Positions 37,575-47,071 of a DNA stretch of 64,000 nucleotides are shown here, piece after piece (the first letter of the stretch is position 1; each line of letters opens with the position of its first letter). The position numbers and the translations under genes were made by a program. Below the pieces are notes generated by a model, which was given only the letters and a program-made list of their open reading frames with translations, was not told the origin of the DNA and searched no databases. Where the stretch lies: positions 1 through 64,000 of the forward strand of contig MDVS01000006.1 of assembly GCA_001940645.1 (NCBI GenBank), read 5' to 3'. This stretch comes from Candidatus Heimdallarchaeota archaeon LC_3 (GTDB taxonomy: Archaea > Asgardarchaeota > Heimdallarchaeia > Hodarchaeales > LC-3).

Positions 37575-38645
37575 CTAATCTGGTAATTCAATAAATTTTC
37601 TTCTATATTTTGCATATTCTGCATAAGAAATCTCTTTTCTGTATTTCGGTGATATATAAGAGTCCGTTTTAGGTGCCAAGTCTCGAACCTCAGGTAATTT
37701 ATCAGTAACAACCCATGAAAAGGCATCACTGCCAGCTCCTGAACCATAAGACACCATTAGTATTCTATCACCAGGTTTAGCAACATCTAAAACAGAACAC
37801 AAACCTATCATTGACGCCCCAGAGTAAGTATTACCTATATGCTTAACTGGAAGAGCGGTTTCTAATTTTTCTAGTGGAAAATTCAACATTTGTGCAGCTG
37901 CCATTGGAAATTTTCCATTGGGGGTATGGAGAACAAGATAATCGATATCTTTCTCTTGTAAATCCAATCTTTCCATCAATCCCTTGGCCCCGTTAACAGT
38001 GTGCCTGAAATAAGCAGGTTTACCAGTGAATCGTGAACCATGTACAGGAAAATTTTGTCCTTCTCTACGGAAAAAATCAGGGGTATCAGAAGAATAAGAA
38101 TATGTCCCTTCGTTAACGGCTAAGACATTATCTCCTGCACCAATAATAAATGCTGCTCCACCAGCACCCGCGGTATATTCTAATGCATCTCCTGGTCGTC
38201 CTTGTGCAGTATCAGAACCTACTGCCAGACCGTATTTAATTTGTCCAGCTGCTACCATTCCTAATACCATTTGTACGCCTGCTGTGCCGGCTTTACAAGC
38301 AAATTCTAAATCCGCGCATGTACTATGGGGGACTGCTCCTATGGCTTCTGCAACAGTAACTGCTGAAGGTTTTACAGCATATGGATGAGATTCTGAACCA
38401 ACATAGATAGCTCCAATTTCGCTTGGATCCGTAATTTGGGATCTTAGAATAGCATTACGTGAAGCTTCAACTGAAATTGTAATTACGTCTTCATCAACGT
38501 CTGGCACACTTTTAGCTTTAACACTTATCCCTTTTGAGACTGCTTTACCATTTTCATGCCATGTGTTAGCTATTTCATCTACTGTTATCCGAAAACGTGG
38601 AACATAAGCACCATAACCAACAATACCGACTCCTGCGCTTGCCAT
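37575..38645 (-). CDS. Hydroxymethylglutaryl-CoA synthase
   Basis: A 356-residue archaeal HMG-CoA synthase. It opens with [11 protein letters not shown]; the catalytic Cys117 is in L-E-F-A-C-K-A-G-T; the H-T-P-N-G-K motif carries the active-site His; and [13 protein letters not shown] is near the C-terminus. It condenses acetyl-CoA with acetoacetyl-CoA to give HMG-CoA for isoprenoid lipids. First gene of the thiolase/DUF35 cluster, with 32 bases to the thiolase. Confidence 0.95.
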   Translation of the reverse strand: MASAGVGIVGYGAYVPRFRITVDEIANTWHENGKAVSKGISVKAKSVPDVDEDVITISVEASRNAILRSQITDPSEIGAIYVGSESHPYAVKPSAVTVAEAIGAVPHSTCADLEFACKAGTAGVQMVLGMVAAGQIKYGLAVGSDTAQGRPGDALEYTAGAGGAAFIIGAGDNVLAVNEGTYSYSSDTPDFFRREGQNFPVHGSRFTGKPAYFRHTVNGAKGLMERLDLQEKDIDYLVLHTPNGKFPMAAAQMLNFPLEKLETALPVKHIGNTYSGASMIGLCSVLDVAKPGDRILMVSYGSGAGSDAFSWVVTDKLPEVRDLAPKTDSYISPKYRKEISYAEYAKYRRKFIELPD

Positions 38646-38834
38646 TCTATTTACCAGCGTATTAATTTGTAAAAATTACCGTAAAATTTAAATGATTTGA
38701 ATATTTATCCACATAATGTTTTTCCAGTGTATATTAAAAAAATATTACGTCTATATAAAAAGTATTTACGTGAAAGAAAATTGCTTTTCCTACTATTCTA
38801 AATAATTAAGAAGAATTTGTGGCTTAAATGCTGT

Positions 38835-39839
38835 TCATCTATTTTTCCATAATAGATTACTTGTCTGTCGATTATTTATTACTTTTATTATTTTGTAATA
38901 TTCTTTAGGTATTTTTGAGAAAGTTTGGTTCATTTTGTTTACTTTATAATCATCATCAGCTAACTTTTGATAATCCGGCTTCTCTTCTAAATGAATTTTG
39001 GCTAATAAACTCCCTAATATCATACTCTTCTTAATGTTTTTTGATAATAAATAAAATATTAATGTACCAGCAAAGAATATGTCACCTGCACCAGTAGGGT
39101 TAATATCAAGTCTATTTTTAATAGAAAAAGCAGGTATCAAAAAACTTTCATTATTGAATTCATGATTAGATAATAATATTGATCCTTTCACTCCTAAAGT
39201 TATAATTTGATAATTTTTTTTAAATTCTGATATTGTTTTGAACATTTTCTTTGATAATTCATCTTTTGAAATGCTTATAATAATAAGAGATTTTAACATG
39301 CTTTCTGAAGGTATCCAATTGTTTTGGATGATATAACAATTTTTATCCTTAGTTCTTACAAAACCTTGAGCATCAAGCCCTATAATTGCATTAGGATATA
39401 GTTTTTGTATATTTCTTACAAAATCCTCAGAAATTTCATTGTATACTGGACAACAGATAATAACATCTGGGTCTTTTTTAGGCTTATTTAAAAGAAAATA
39501 ATCATATTTAATTTTTTCTGGAGCTTTAATAATTTTTACTATTCTTTTTTGGTTTGTGTAAATTAATTCAAACGTTGTATGAATTTTATCTTCTTGTATG
39601 TGAATGTTAATAGATTCATCAACATAAATATGACTTAAACAATTTTCAGGTCCAGAACAATATATATCAATTACACTACCTTTAAGAATAATATTTATCC
39701 AAGGGATAATAAAAGAAATAGATCCCCCAAAAGTTTTTTTTATTGAATTATCAATATGAACTATATCTAGGGTAGAATTTCCAATAATACATATATTAAA
39801 AATGGAATCTGATTTATTTTTTATCAAATCTTTAAACAT
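38835..39839 (-). CDS. PfkB-family sugar/nucleoside kinase
   Basis: A 334-residue ribokinase-fold protein. The N-terminal I-I-G-N-S-T-L-D-I and F-G-G-S-I-S motifs and the C-terminal I-N-P-T-G-A-G-D-I-F-F-A-G motif with its catalytic Asp are visible. It phosphorylates a hydroxymethyl group of a sugar or nucleoside using ATP; substrate unknown. It is more A+T-rich, with many Ile and Lys, than its neighbours. It stands alone between the HMG-CoA synthase cluster and the roadblock gene. Confidence 0.8.
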   Translation of the reverse strand: MFKDLIKNKSDSIFNICIIGNSTLDIVHIDNSIKKTFGGSISFIIPWINIILKGSVIDIYCSGPENCLSHIYVDESINIHIQEDKIHTTFELIYTNQKRIVKIIKAPEKIKYDYFLLNKPKKDPDVIICCPVYNEISEDFVRNIQKLYPNAIIGLDAQGFVRTKDKNCYIIQNNWIPSESMLKSLIIISISKDELSKKMFKTISEFKKNYQIITLGVKGSILLSNHEFNNESFLIPAFSIKNRLDINPTGAGDIFFAGTLIFYLLSKNIKKSMILGSLLAKIHLEEKPDYQKLADDDYKVNKMNQTFSKIPKEYYKIIKVINNRQTSNLLWKNR

Positions 39840-40028
39840 GATTTACATTATAATTTTAAAGCTTTATTAAAAAAATCTTATTAAGTTGTAATTATAAGTC
39901 ATAATATAAACATATCTTGAATTGATTTTAGTAGATTTAATATATTATTGCAATTAGCTTTCAATAATTTTATTTTCCTATTTAAAACTTAATATTAATT
40001 GCACACATTTAGGTAACGGTTATTAAAT

Positions 40029-40466
40029 ATGTCTTTTCAGCTGAGTAATGAACAAAAAAAGAAATTAATTAAATTATTACAAGAAATCGTCCGCTATGCA
40101 GATCTCGAAGCATTGGCTCTCGTTACAAAAACCGGTATAAACATAGCATTTTTCTCGGAAAAAGAAGCTGATCCTGATCTTTTTTCTGCTATTTCAGCGG
40201 CCGTTACAAGCACAGGTGCAATGGTTACAGAACGTTTAGGCCAAGGCCAATTGTATGAAGTTACAGTAAGAGGAGCAGAAGGTTATACAATTCTTTCATC
40301 AGCAGGAACTGAATTCATTCTTATTGGTGCAAGTAGAGAAACTCACTCTTTAGGTTTAGCTATAAGAGTTTTAAGAAGATATGCACAAAAAATCCCAACA
40401 GTATTTGAAGAAGAAGATAAAGACATTGGCTCTTTGGTTTCTGAATTAAAGGACCTTCTACAATAA
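40029..40466 (+). CDS. Roadblock/LC7-domain protein
   Basis: A 145-residue protein. The five-stranded roadblock fold is visible: a first helix (L-I-K-L-L-Q-E-I-V-R), L-E-A-L-A-L-V-T-K-T-G, the S-A-A-V-T-S-T-G-A-M helix and I-L-S-S-A-G-T-E-F-I-L-I-G-A. Roadblock proteins in eukaryotes and Myxococcus are partners of small GTPases; Asgard genomes carry many of both. No GTPase is in this window. A small linker and helix (E-E-D-K-D-I-G-S-L) close the protein. Confidence 0.85.
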   Translation: MSFQLSNEQKKKLIKLLQEIVRYADLEALALVTKTGINIAFFSEKEADPDLFSAISAAVTSTGAMVTERLGQGQLYEVTVRGAEGYTILSSAGTEFILIGASRETHSLGLAIRVLRRYAQKIPTVFEEEDKDIGSLVSELKDLLQ

Positions 40467-40529
40467 TAAAAAATATTTTATAAATAATTTCCCTTTTTTT
40501 TTCTCCTCAGTAATACTTGTGAATGAAAC

Positions 40530-41354
40530 ATGAAAAAATATGTCTACCTATTCATTTTTGTCATTAATTTAATTTTAAGTTTTGTTATTCCTACAAGCTC
40601 TGATTCTGTTGCATCCTTAATACAATTTTATATAATGTATTTTGTAACAACTTTGATTTTTATGTTTGATTGGATTATTACAAAACCTCGATACTCCAAT
40701 GAGCAAATGTTAGATTCTTCGGTAAGTCTGCAATCTTATTTTCATATTATGACTAATTATGGAGATAGATTAATGGCTCTAGCCATTATTGCAGTTTGCG
40801 ACATAGTAATTTTTGGGATGGCAGTCCCAGATAGCGTAGTTAGAATAATTGAATCAGATTTCGGTACTCCATTCTTGTTAACTCTCATTACAATCTTTAT
40901 AATCCCAGCTTTATTATTAAAACTTTTTATTGAGCCTTATGCAAAAAAATCTGAAAAAATTATTTACCAACGTATGAAAGAAGGAATTCTTAGTGATAAA
41001 ATAGTTATTCCACCTGAAATTATTCCTTATATTAATTCAAAGCGAGTTAAAGAACGAGAAATAGAATTTTCTAAAAATGATTTAAGTCTTTCATTACAAG
41101 CTTATCCTGCTACTGAAGAACAAGTAGAAGAGGTTGAAATTAAAATAAAAAGTGAAATTGCATCTGAGATTGATAGAGAGGATCGCAGAGAATTAATAGA
41201 AAATGCGAACAAAACATTTATAATTTCGATTTTTCCTGAATTGTCAGAATATGTGAGTAGGAAGCCTGTGAGTATCCAAAGTGCTTTTTTTTACGAAATT
41301 TTAAATAAAGTAATTAAAAAAGAAGCTGAATGTCGTATAAAACTTGGTTTATAA
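40530..41354 (+). CDS. Membrane protein with cytosolic C-terminal domain, unknown
   Basis: A 274-residue protein with about four membrane helices in the first 135 residues and a charged soluble domain after residue 140. Its first helix (F-I-F-V-I-N-L-I-L-S-F-V-I-P) is preceded by Met-Lys-Lys. It begins 63 bases after the roadblock gene on the same strand, so a shared transcript is possible. Family unrecognised. Confidence 0.65.
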   Translation: MKKYVYLFIFVINLILSFVIPTSSDSVASLIQFYIMYFVTTLIFMFDWIITKPRYSNEQMLDSSVSLQSYFHIMTNYGDRLMALAIIAVCDIVIFGMAVPDSVVRIIESDFGTPFLLTLITIFIIPALLLKLFIEPYAKKSEKIIYQRMKEGILSDKIVIPPEIIPYINSKRVKEREIEFSKNDLSLSLQAYPATEEQVEEVEIKIKSEIASEIDREDRRELIENANKTFIISIFPELSEYVSRKPVSIQSAFFYEILNKVIKKEAECRIKLGL

Positions 41355-41647
41355 TTGTATTTTTTTTTAAAAATTGGAACGGAAAATTATTGAAAAATAT
41401 ATTAAAATAAAATATGAATGAAATAATTGGTTTTAACAGCATTTACATATAATTTTTCTTAAAGGAATTAAATAATTATTTGGTGGCAAATTTCAGTGAG
41501 ATTAACCTTAGATTGTCTAATTTTTGTTAGCTTGGTATACAAACTTATTTAAAGTTAAATAATCTAAACTTGCTTATTTTAACTAAAATCGACTTAAATA
41601 TGATTGGTCAGATGAAAAGAGAGAAATCCAAATTAATTATTTGTATT

Positions 41648-42166
41648 CTAAACAGTCCTCTTCAAACGACGCTTAAGTATTTGAAATCTCAAAAATATAA
41701 AAACAAATATGAAGCTAAATACTAAACCGGGAAATAAAGTTAATGCTATGATGATTTGATATATTAATCCAGAAGTCACTCCAGCTTCGATAGACATGTA
41801 AAAGAAGATAACTCCAAAAACAAGAAGTATTGGTGTTGCAATTGGGAAATATTCAGCATAATTGATTGCATTTGCATATTCATTATAATATTTTTTAAAA
41901 CTATGTTGAGAAATTTCGCCTTTCTTATATTTATCAGAATAGTTCTCTCTCCAGTTTTTCTCTTCTTCTTTCTCTCTTAAATCAACAAATTCGACATAAG
42001 AATTGCGAGCTAAATGGAGTTTTTGCTTCTTCTCTTCAAATGAAACCCCTATTGGAAGATCTTTTTCTAGTAATTCTTTTTGACAAATTGGACAATTATT
42101 AGATTTAGTTGAACTAATATCAAAAAAATATTGACAAGATTCACAAAAATTTGTTTGAACATTCAT
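41648..42166 (-). CDS. Zinc-ribbon membrane protein, unknown
   Basis: About 172 residues. ATG at 42166 (MNVQTNF) follows a GGTG element by six bases; an in-frame TTG four codons upstream is possible. A zinc ribbon (C-E-S-C ... C-P-I-C) occupies residues 8-31, a charged helical linker follows, and two membrane helices lie near residues 105-165. Small zinc-ribbon membrane proteins of this build recur in this window (1206, 18173). Function unknown. Confidence 0.65.
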   Translation of the reverse strand: MNVQTNFCESCQYFFDISSTKSNNCPICQKELLEKDLPIGVSFEEKKQKLHLARNSYVEFVDLREKEEEKNWRENYSDKYKKGEISQHSFKKYYNEYANAINYAEYFPIATPILLVFGVIFFYMSIEAGVTSGLIYQIIIALTLFPGLVFSFIFVFIFLRFQILKRRLKRTV

Positions 42167-42346
42167 AATTTTCACCAATAATATAATTTCTTGTAATGTG
42201 TGTTTTATTCTTATCTACTTATATTATTAATTAGAAATTGAGTTTTTTTGATTAAATCGTATATCTAAGCAATTCTCTTCGTAATGAAAATCAAATTGGT
42301 AACCATAATCTTTGTTTTTCTATTGGAATTTTACTGCTAAGGTATA

Positions 42347-42568
42347 TTAAAAATTAAATCCATTATCTTTGTTATCATCCTTATATTTGACTGCTAAAAT
42401 AAGACCGTTAAATAAAACATCTTCTAAAAGCATTTTCTCTCCTTCTTCTCTACTGGAAAATAAAAAATTATCTGAAAGTATCTGTGTATTTTCAATATCA
42501 TACAAATCAATAGGCACAAGGAGTAAAAAAGCTTTATCAAGTCTTATTAAATGTGTTAAACTCCGTAA
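42347..42568 (-). pseudogene. Gene remnant, minus strand
   Basis: A 73-codon open frame with coding-like composition (L-D-K-A-F-L-L-L-V-P-I-D-L-Y-D and R-E-E-G-E-K-M-L-L-E-D-V) that starts straight after a stop with no ATG, and with only a weak internal GTG. There is no ribosome-binding site. It looks like the 3' remnant of a lost gene. It is the more protein-like strand of this interval; the plus-strand ORF there is serine-rich and unconvincing. Confidence 0.35.
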
Positions 42569-42589
42569 TTACTTATACTTATCAAATAA

Positions 42590-43231
42590 GTAAGTTATTC
42601 TATTAATAATTATGGAAGGACCCATTTTTATGGGAGCACTACTCCATTTTATGGAAACAATGATCCCTTAAATGGTATCTGGCGCTATCGCTATATCAAG
42701 GTGGATGTTTATGATGGACATGATTGCATTTTACCAGACAGTTCTCAAACGGATGGAACATACATAATGAGAAATTATGGAGGATTACAATTATATCAAG
42801 AATATAATACAAACTGTAATCACGGTCACTTAGTATTTTTAGCTCCATTTGTTGCTGATTCCTCTGGTTCATATAATATTAACGTAGAATTTTCATACAA
42901 AGGGGAAGTCAACGGGGTACTTCATCCAACTTTGGGTTCCGGTTTTACCTATGTAGCTGCAATATTGAGTAGTCCTGATGATAGTCCTCTTAGTTCAAAT
43001 AGTAAGCGGGTATTGGATGTTGATTTTACGAATACGGGTATTCTACAAGACACTTTTTCGTCTGGTTATGGAGATTTCGTGACCCTTATTGGAGGTGTTC
43101 AGTACTATCTTTTTGCTGAAGTAGACATACTTCTCAATGCTGATGTCGATAATTATTTATTTGCAGATTTCTTTGGTAATTCTAATCATTACTTTAATTT
43201 TAACGAAATAATTCTCCAAGAAATAGGATGA
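42590..43231 (+). pseudogene. Start-less gene fragment, extracellular-type beta protein
   Basis: The frame is open from 42590 and is coding-like well before the first possible start, a GTG at 42701 with no ribosome-binding site: it encodes Y-G-R-T-H-F-Y-G-S-T-T-P-F-Y-G-N-N-D-P-L-N-G-I-W-R in two stretches. The rest (V-D-V-Y-D-G-H-D and several aromatic beta strands) looks like a C2- or lectin-like domain of a surface protein. Most likely the 3' end of a larger decayed gene. Up to 213 codons remain. Confidence 0.55.
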
Positions 43232-43353
43232 GTATACAACATTATTTTCTTAAAATTATTATTATCAAATTCCTTCCATTCCTCAAAATAACTTTTTTGT
43301 AAAAATCTGATGAATATTTTGTTTGACCAAATAATAAGATTTTTTCCCAAATA

Positions 43354-43360
43354 AGGAGGA
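43354..43360 (+). promoter_or_regulatory. Strong Shine-Dalgarno sequence before an AUA codon
   Basis: AAGGAGGA, the best ribosome-binding match noticed in the window. GGAGG ends six bases before an in-frame ATA at 43366, while the first ATG is 30 bases further on, too far to use it. Confidence 0.75.
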
Positions 43361-43365
43361 AAAAT

Positions 43366-45789
43366 ATAACGAAAAAACTATATCAATGCCTATTAATGTT
43401 TCAAATATTGCTAATAGGGACATTAATTTTAGATAAGATCGAAATTAATACAACTGAGAAAACCCTTGAAGAAGAAATTGACGCTTCTCCGGTATTTTTC
43501 CAAAAAGTCAAGAATGAATATAAACTACAAAATTTTTCTCCACAATTTAGTACATTATTTGGTGGCTCAGGTGAGGATACCATTTCTTCCTTGACTCTTG
43601 ATTCCTCTGACAATATTGTTCTAGCCGGTCAAACAAGTTCAGGTGATTTTCCGACTTTTAATGCTTATAATAGCACTTATGGTGGTAGTGAAGATATTTT
43701 TCTTGCTAAATTTTCTTCTACTGGACAATTATTGTTCAGTACCTATTTAGGTGGATCAAGTTTGGATTCTATTTCTTCCTTGAGAATAGATTCCTCTGGA
43801 AATATTGTTCTTGCTGGTGCAACAAGCTCACCTGATTTTCCAATTCTTAACGCCTATAAAAACACTTATGGAGGAGATATTGATGTTTTTCTTGCTAAAT
43901 TTTCTTCTACTGGGCAATTATTGTTCAGTACCTATTTAGGTGGATCAAGTTTGGATTTAAATCCTTCTCTGAGATTTGACTCCTCTGGAAATATTGTTCT
44001 TGCTGGTGTAACAAGCTCTTCTGATTTTCCAACTCTTAACGCCTATAATAGTATTTATAGTGGTAGTGAAGATGGTTTTCTTGTTAAATTTTCTTCTACT
44101 GGACAATTATTGTTCAGTACTTATTTAGGTGGCTCGAGTTTGGATTCTATTTTTTCCTTGGGAATTGATTCCTCTGGCAATATTGTTCTTGCTGGTGTAA
44201 CAAGCTCCCCTGATTTTCCAACTCTTAACGCCTATAACAGTATTCATAGAGGAGATCTTGATGAATTTCTTGCTAAATTTTCTTCTACTGGACAATTATT
44301 GTTCAGTACCTATCTAGGTGGCTCGAATTTGGATTTTAATCCTTCTCTGAGAATAGATTCCTCTGACAATATTGTTCTTGTAGGTAGAACATACTCAGTT
44401 GATTTTCCAATCTTGAATGCGTATGAAAGCACTTATGGAGGAGGAGATGGTGATGATTTTCTTGTTAAATTTTCTTCTACTGGGCAATTATTGTTCAGTA
44501 CCTATCTAGGTGGCTCAAGGGGGGATTTTATTTCTTCCTTGGAAATTGATTCTTCTGGTAATATTGTTCTTGCTGGTATAACTAACTCCCCTGATTTTCC
44601 GACCCTTAATACCTTTGATAGTACTTATCGTGGGGTTTTTGATGTTTTTCTTACTAAATTTTCTTCTACTGGGCAATTATTGTTCAGTACCTATTTAGGT
44701 GGCTCAAGTGGGGATTTTATTTCTTCTTTAGTTCTTGTTTACTCTGACAATATTGTCCTTGCTGGTCAAACAAGATCTGTTGATTTTCCGACTCTTAACG
44801 CTTATAACGGTACTTATGGAGGCGGAAATGGTGATGGTTTTCTCACTATATTTTCTTCTACGGGGCAATTATTTTTCAGTACCTATTTAGGTGGCTCAAA
44901 TGTGGATTCTATTTCTTCTCTAGTCCTTGATTCCTCCAACAATATTATTCTTGGTGGTGGAACATACTCAGATGATTTTTCAACCTTGAATGGATATAAT
45001 AATTTATCTGGAGGTCCAGATGTTTTCCTGACAAAGTTTTTTTTAGATGATTATGATTTTGACCATATGGCAGATGATTGGGAGCAGATTTATGGTCTTG
45101 ATCTTACGAAGAACGATGCTCAAGAAGATTTGGATGGCGATGGTTTGCCAAATTTATGGGAATTTCAAAATGGCTTAATTCCTAATAGTAATGATGCCTT
45201 AGAAGATAAAGACAAGGATGGGTTGACTAATATTCAGGAATTTAGACTTGGATCATCTCCAAATAATAAGGATACAGATAACGATGGCATACCAGACGAA
45301 TATGAGTATTTTATGGGATTAAATTTAACATTTAATGATGCTTTCGATGATAAAGATCAGGACGGAATGCCCAATCTTTGGGAATACCATAACGGATTAA
45401 ATGCTACTCTTAATGATGCATACAATGATAAAGACGGGGATTGGGTAACAAATGTTGTTGAATATCTGAGTGGTACTGATCCAAATAATTTCTGGAGTTT
45501 TCCCCTACTCTATCAGGAATTTCCTTATATTATTAATGCTCCTATTGGTTTGTCAGTTTTGTTTAGTATATTAGGAATTATCATAGGATGGGCAGCAGCG
45601 TACAAATTAAAAAAATATCATCAAAGACGTCTTATAATTCAATTAGGCGCTCCAGATTATACTACTGCATTAAAAATGCAACAAGGGAAGTTTTCTGATT
45701 ATGATACGTATCAGAAGGCATTGGTTCAGAATATCACTAATGGAGAGGATTACCAATTGATGAACGAACCAAATAATATCTCAGAATAA
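43366..45789 (+). CDS. Large SBBP-repeat surface protein with calcium-type repeats and C-terminal anchor
   Basis: About 807 residues. N-terminal signal-like hydrophobic segment, then eight ~64-residue SBBP repeats (each with F-S-S-T-G-Q-L-L-F-S-T-Y-L-G-G-S and a D-S-S-G-N-I-V-L-A-G-type strand), forming a beta propeller at about residues 60-550. Four Asp-rich D-x-D-x-D-G repeats (type-3 thrombospondin/EF-hand-like) follow, then one membrane helix and a basic cytoplasmic tail. Likely an extracellular adhesion or recognition protein. Ribosome-binding position selects ATA at 43366 (M-T-K-K-L-Y-Q-C), not the ATG at 43396. The repeats are very similar at DNA level, indicating recent expansion. Confidence 0.85.
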   Translation: MTKKLYQCLLMFQILLIGTLILDKIEINTTEKTLEEEIDASPVFFQKVKNEYKLQNFSPQFSTLFGGSGEDTISSLTLDSSDNIVLAGQTSSGDFPTFNAYNSTYGGSEDIFLAKFSSTGQLLFSTYLGGSSLDSISSLRIDSSGNIVLAGATSSPDFPILNAYKNTYGGDIDVFLAKFSSTGQLLFSTYLGGSSLDLNPSLRFDSSGNIVLAGVTSSSDFPTLNAYNSIYSGSEDGFLVKFSSTGQLLFSTYLGGSSLDSIFSLGIDSSGNIVLAGVTSSPDFPTLNAYNSIHRGDLDEFLAKFSSTGQLLFSTYLGGSNLDFNPSLRIDSSDNIVLVGRTYSVDFPILNAYESTYGGGDGDDFLVKFSSTGQLLFSTYLGGSRGDFISSLEIDSSGNIVLAGITNSPDFPTLNTFDSTYRGVFDVFLTKFSSTGQLLFSTYLGGSSGDFISSLVLVYSDNIVLAGQTRSVDFPTLNAYNGTYGGGNGDGFLTIFSSTGQLFFSTYLGGSNVDSISSLVLDSSNNIILGGGTYSDDFSTLNGYNNLSGGPDVFLTKFFLDDYDFDHMADDWEQIYGLDLTKNDAQEDLDGDGLPNLWEFQNGLIPNSNDALEDKDKDGLTNIQEFRLGSSPNNKDTDNDGIPDEYEYFMGLNLTFNDAFDDKDQDGMPNLWEYHNGLNATLNDAYNDKDGDWVTNVVEYLSGTDPNNFWSFPLLYQEFPYIINAPIGLSVLFSILGIIIGWAAAYKLKKYHQRRLIIQLGAPDYTTALKMQQGKFSDYDTYQKALVQNITNGEDYQLMNEPNNISE

Positions 45790-45954
45790 CAATAACAATT
45801 GCAATTTATCAAAAGACTTTCAGAACAGACTATCCAACATAATGATACCAGTCCCCATTTGACGAAAATCTAGACCATAGAGTTACTGATTGCCTTTAAA
45901 TTTTATTTTTTAACAGAGTTCTTCAAAATTCATTTTAGTCATTTTTCCTCTTAA

Positions 45955-46362
45955 ATCCGACAAAACATCCTTATCGTAATTCTTAGATATATAGCAGTTT
46001 CTGCACAATCTACTCCCGGTTTAAATGCTAAATGGAATGGTATTATTTCTATAAGTGATATTCTGGGCTACAGTGCTGTATTGGCAGATATGGATTATAT
46101 AACTGTTAGATACGTGACCTCCAAATTTGCTATGTTTCATGATGTAATGATAAGTCCCGAAAAATTCCAAAACGGTCTATTTGAATACTGGAGGCAAGGA
46201 TCAGGTCCTGCTTTAAATATCGGACAAACCCAAATTTACCTGTTTGATATGCGTGAAGATGTAATGTATGATGATTCGTACATAGGTCAATATCATTTAT
46301 CTCGAAGTTATGATTCATGGTACTCAATAATGGCTGAATATGGAATCGAAGAATACAATTAA
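45955..46362 (+). pseudogene. Start-less gene fragment
   Basis: A frame open after the stop at 45952-45954, with no ATG, GTG or TTG until a TTG at 46081. Its upstream part encodes plausible protein (A-Q-S-T-P-G-L-N-A-K-W-N-G-I-I-S-I-S-D-I-L-G-Y-S is split here only for reading), so coding began before 46081. No ribosome-binding site. Probably a 3' remnant of a larger extracellular or membrane-associated protein. Family unknown. Confidence 0.45.
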
Positions 46363-46786
46363 TTAAAATGATGAAAACATGGTAGAAAAATTGGAATGAC
46401 ATTTTTAATTGGAATGACATTTTAATTTATTCTGTCGAATTCGAAATTAATTCCGGTTTCACAGCACTTTTCTTTCAGATTATGATGGCATTGACATTCT
46501 TTTCGGGTCCTATTGAGAGTTATTTTAGTTTTTATTCAAATGGCAGAGGAATAGATCGAATCAAAAGTTGAATTCCAAATCTTGAAAGAAAAAAGAAATT
46601 CTTAATTCTTAACTGTTATAACGGATATTCGTTATAATGCTTGCTTATGATAGACTGTATCGTATTGCATTTTCTGTTATCTAAAGACCAAAAAAGATAT
46701 ACACATGAATACCAAAAAAGATATTAAAATAAAAAATTAATGATATAATTGGTTATTTCAGCATATATATATGGTAATTTCCAAAT
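46363..46786. other. Non-coding stretch with short direct and inverted repeats
   Basis: 424 bases before tRNA-Arg. It contains a short tandem repeat of TTGGAATGACATTTT (about 46391-46425), a small open frame around 46421-46582 with no start support, and the inverted repeat listed separately. It looks like decayed sequence. Confidence 0.5.
46616..46637. repeat. Perfect 8-bp inverted repeat with 6-base loop
   Basis: TTATAACG and CGTTATAA flank GATATT. It lies about 150 bases before tRNA-Arg, in the decayed stretch. It could be an operator, a recombination-site relic or a chance palindrome. Confidence 0.6.
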
Positions 46787-46912
46787 GGACTTGTAACTTA
46801 GCCTGGATTGATCCCAAACTAAGGATCCCAGTCGGAGTGCCTCGCTTCGGATAATATTTAACTTCTTTTAGAAGATACGAGGAGATCGTGGGTTCGAATC
46901 CCACCAAGTCCT
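46787..46912 (+). tRNA. tRNA-Arg (TCG) with two introns
   Basis: Acceptor stem GGACTTG (46787-46793) pairs with CAAGTCC (46905-46911). The T arm is GTGGG TTCGAAT CCCAC. Anticodon stem CCTCG (46840-46844) pairs with CGAGG (46878-46882); anticodon TCG at 46847-46849. A 26-base intron (about 46851-46876) follows position 37. The D arm is also too long: between D-stem halves ACT (46796-46798) and AGT (46836-46838) there are 37 bases, about 25 more than normal, containing GATCC...GGATC, which suggests a second intron in the D loop. CCA is not encoded, unlike the two other tRNAs here. Confidence 0.85.
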
Positions 46913-46913
46913 C

Positions 46914-46920
46914 TTTTTTT
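46914..46920 (+). terminator. Poly-T tract after tRNA-Arg
   Basis: A run of seven T directly after the tRNA 3' end, the usual archaeal intrinsic termination signal. Confidence 0.6.
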
Positions 46921-47071
46921 CATTGTAAAAGTTATTTTAATACTATTTTTTAATTTTTTTCTTGTTAAAATATTAGAATATACTTATCTTTCTGTGAGTT
47001 AATATCGAAAAAGAAATAAATTATTTTTCCTATCGTAATATTGTGTTTATTTTCAGGATAGGATTTTTTTT

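Noticed and set aside
42369..42593. 74-codon plus-strand ORF, Ser/Lys-rich
   Set aside because: The opposite strand reads as more protein-like; composition of the plus frame is that of a shadow ORF and no ribosome-binding site is present.
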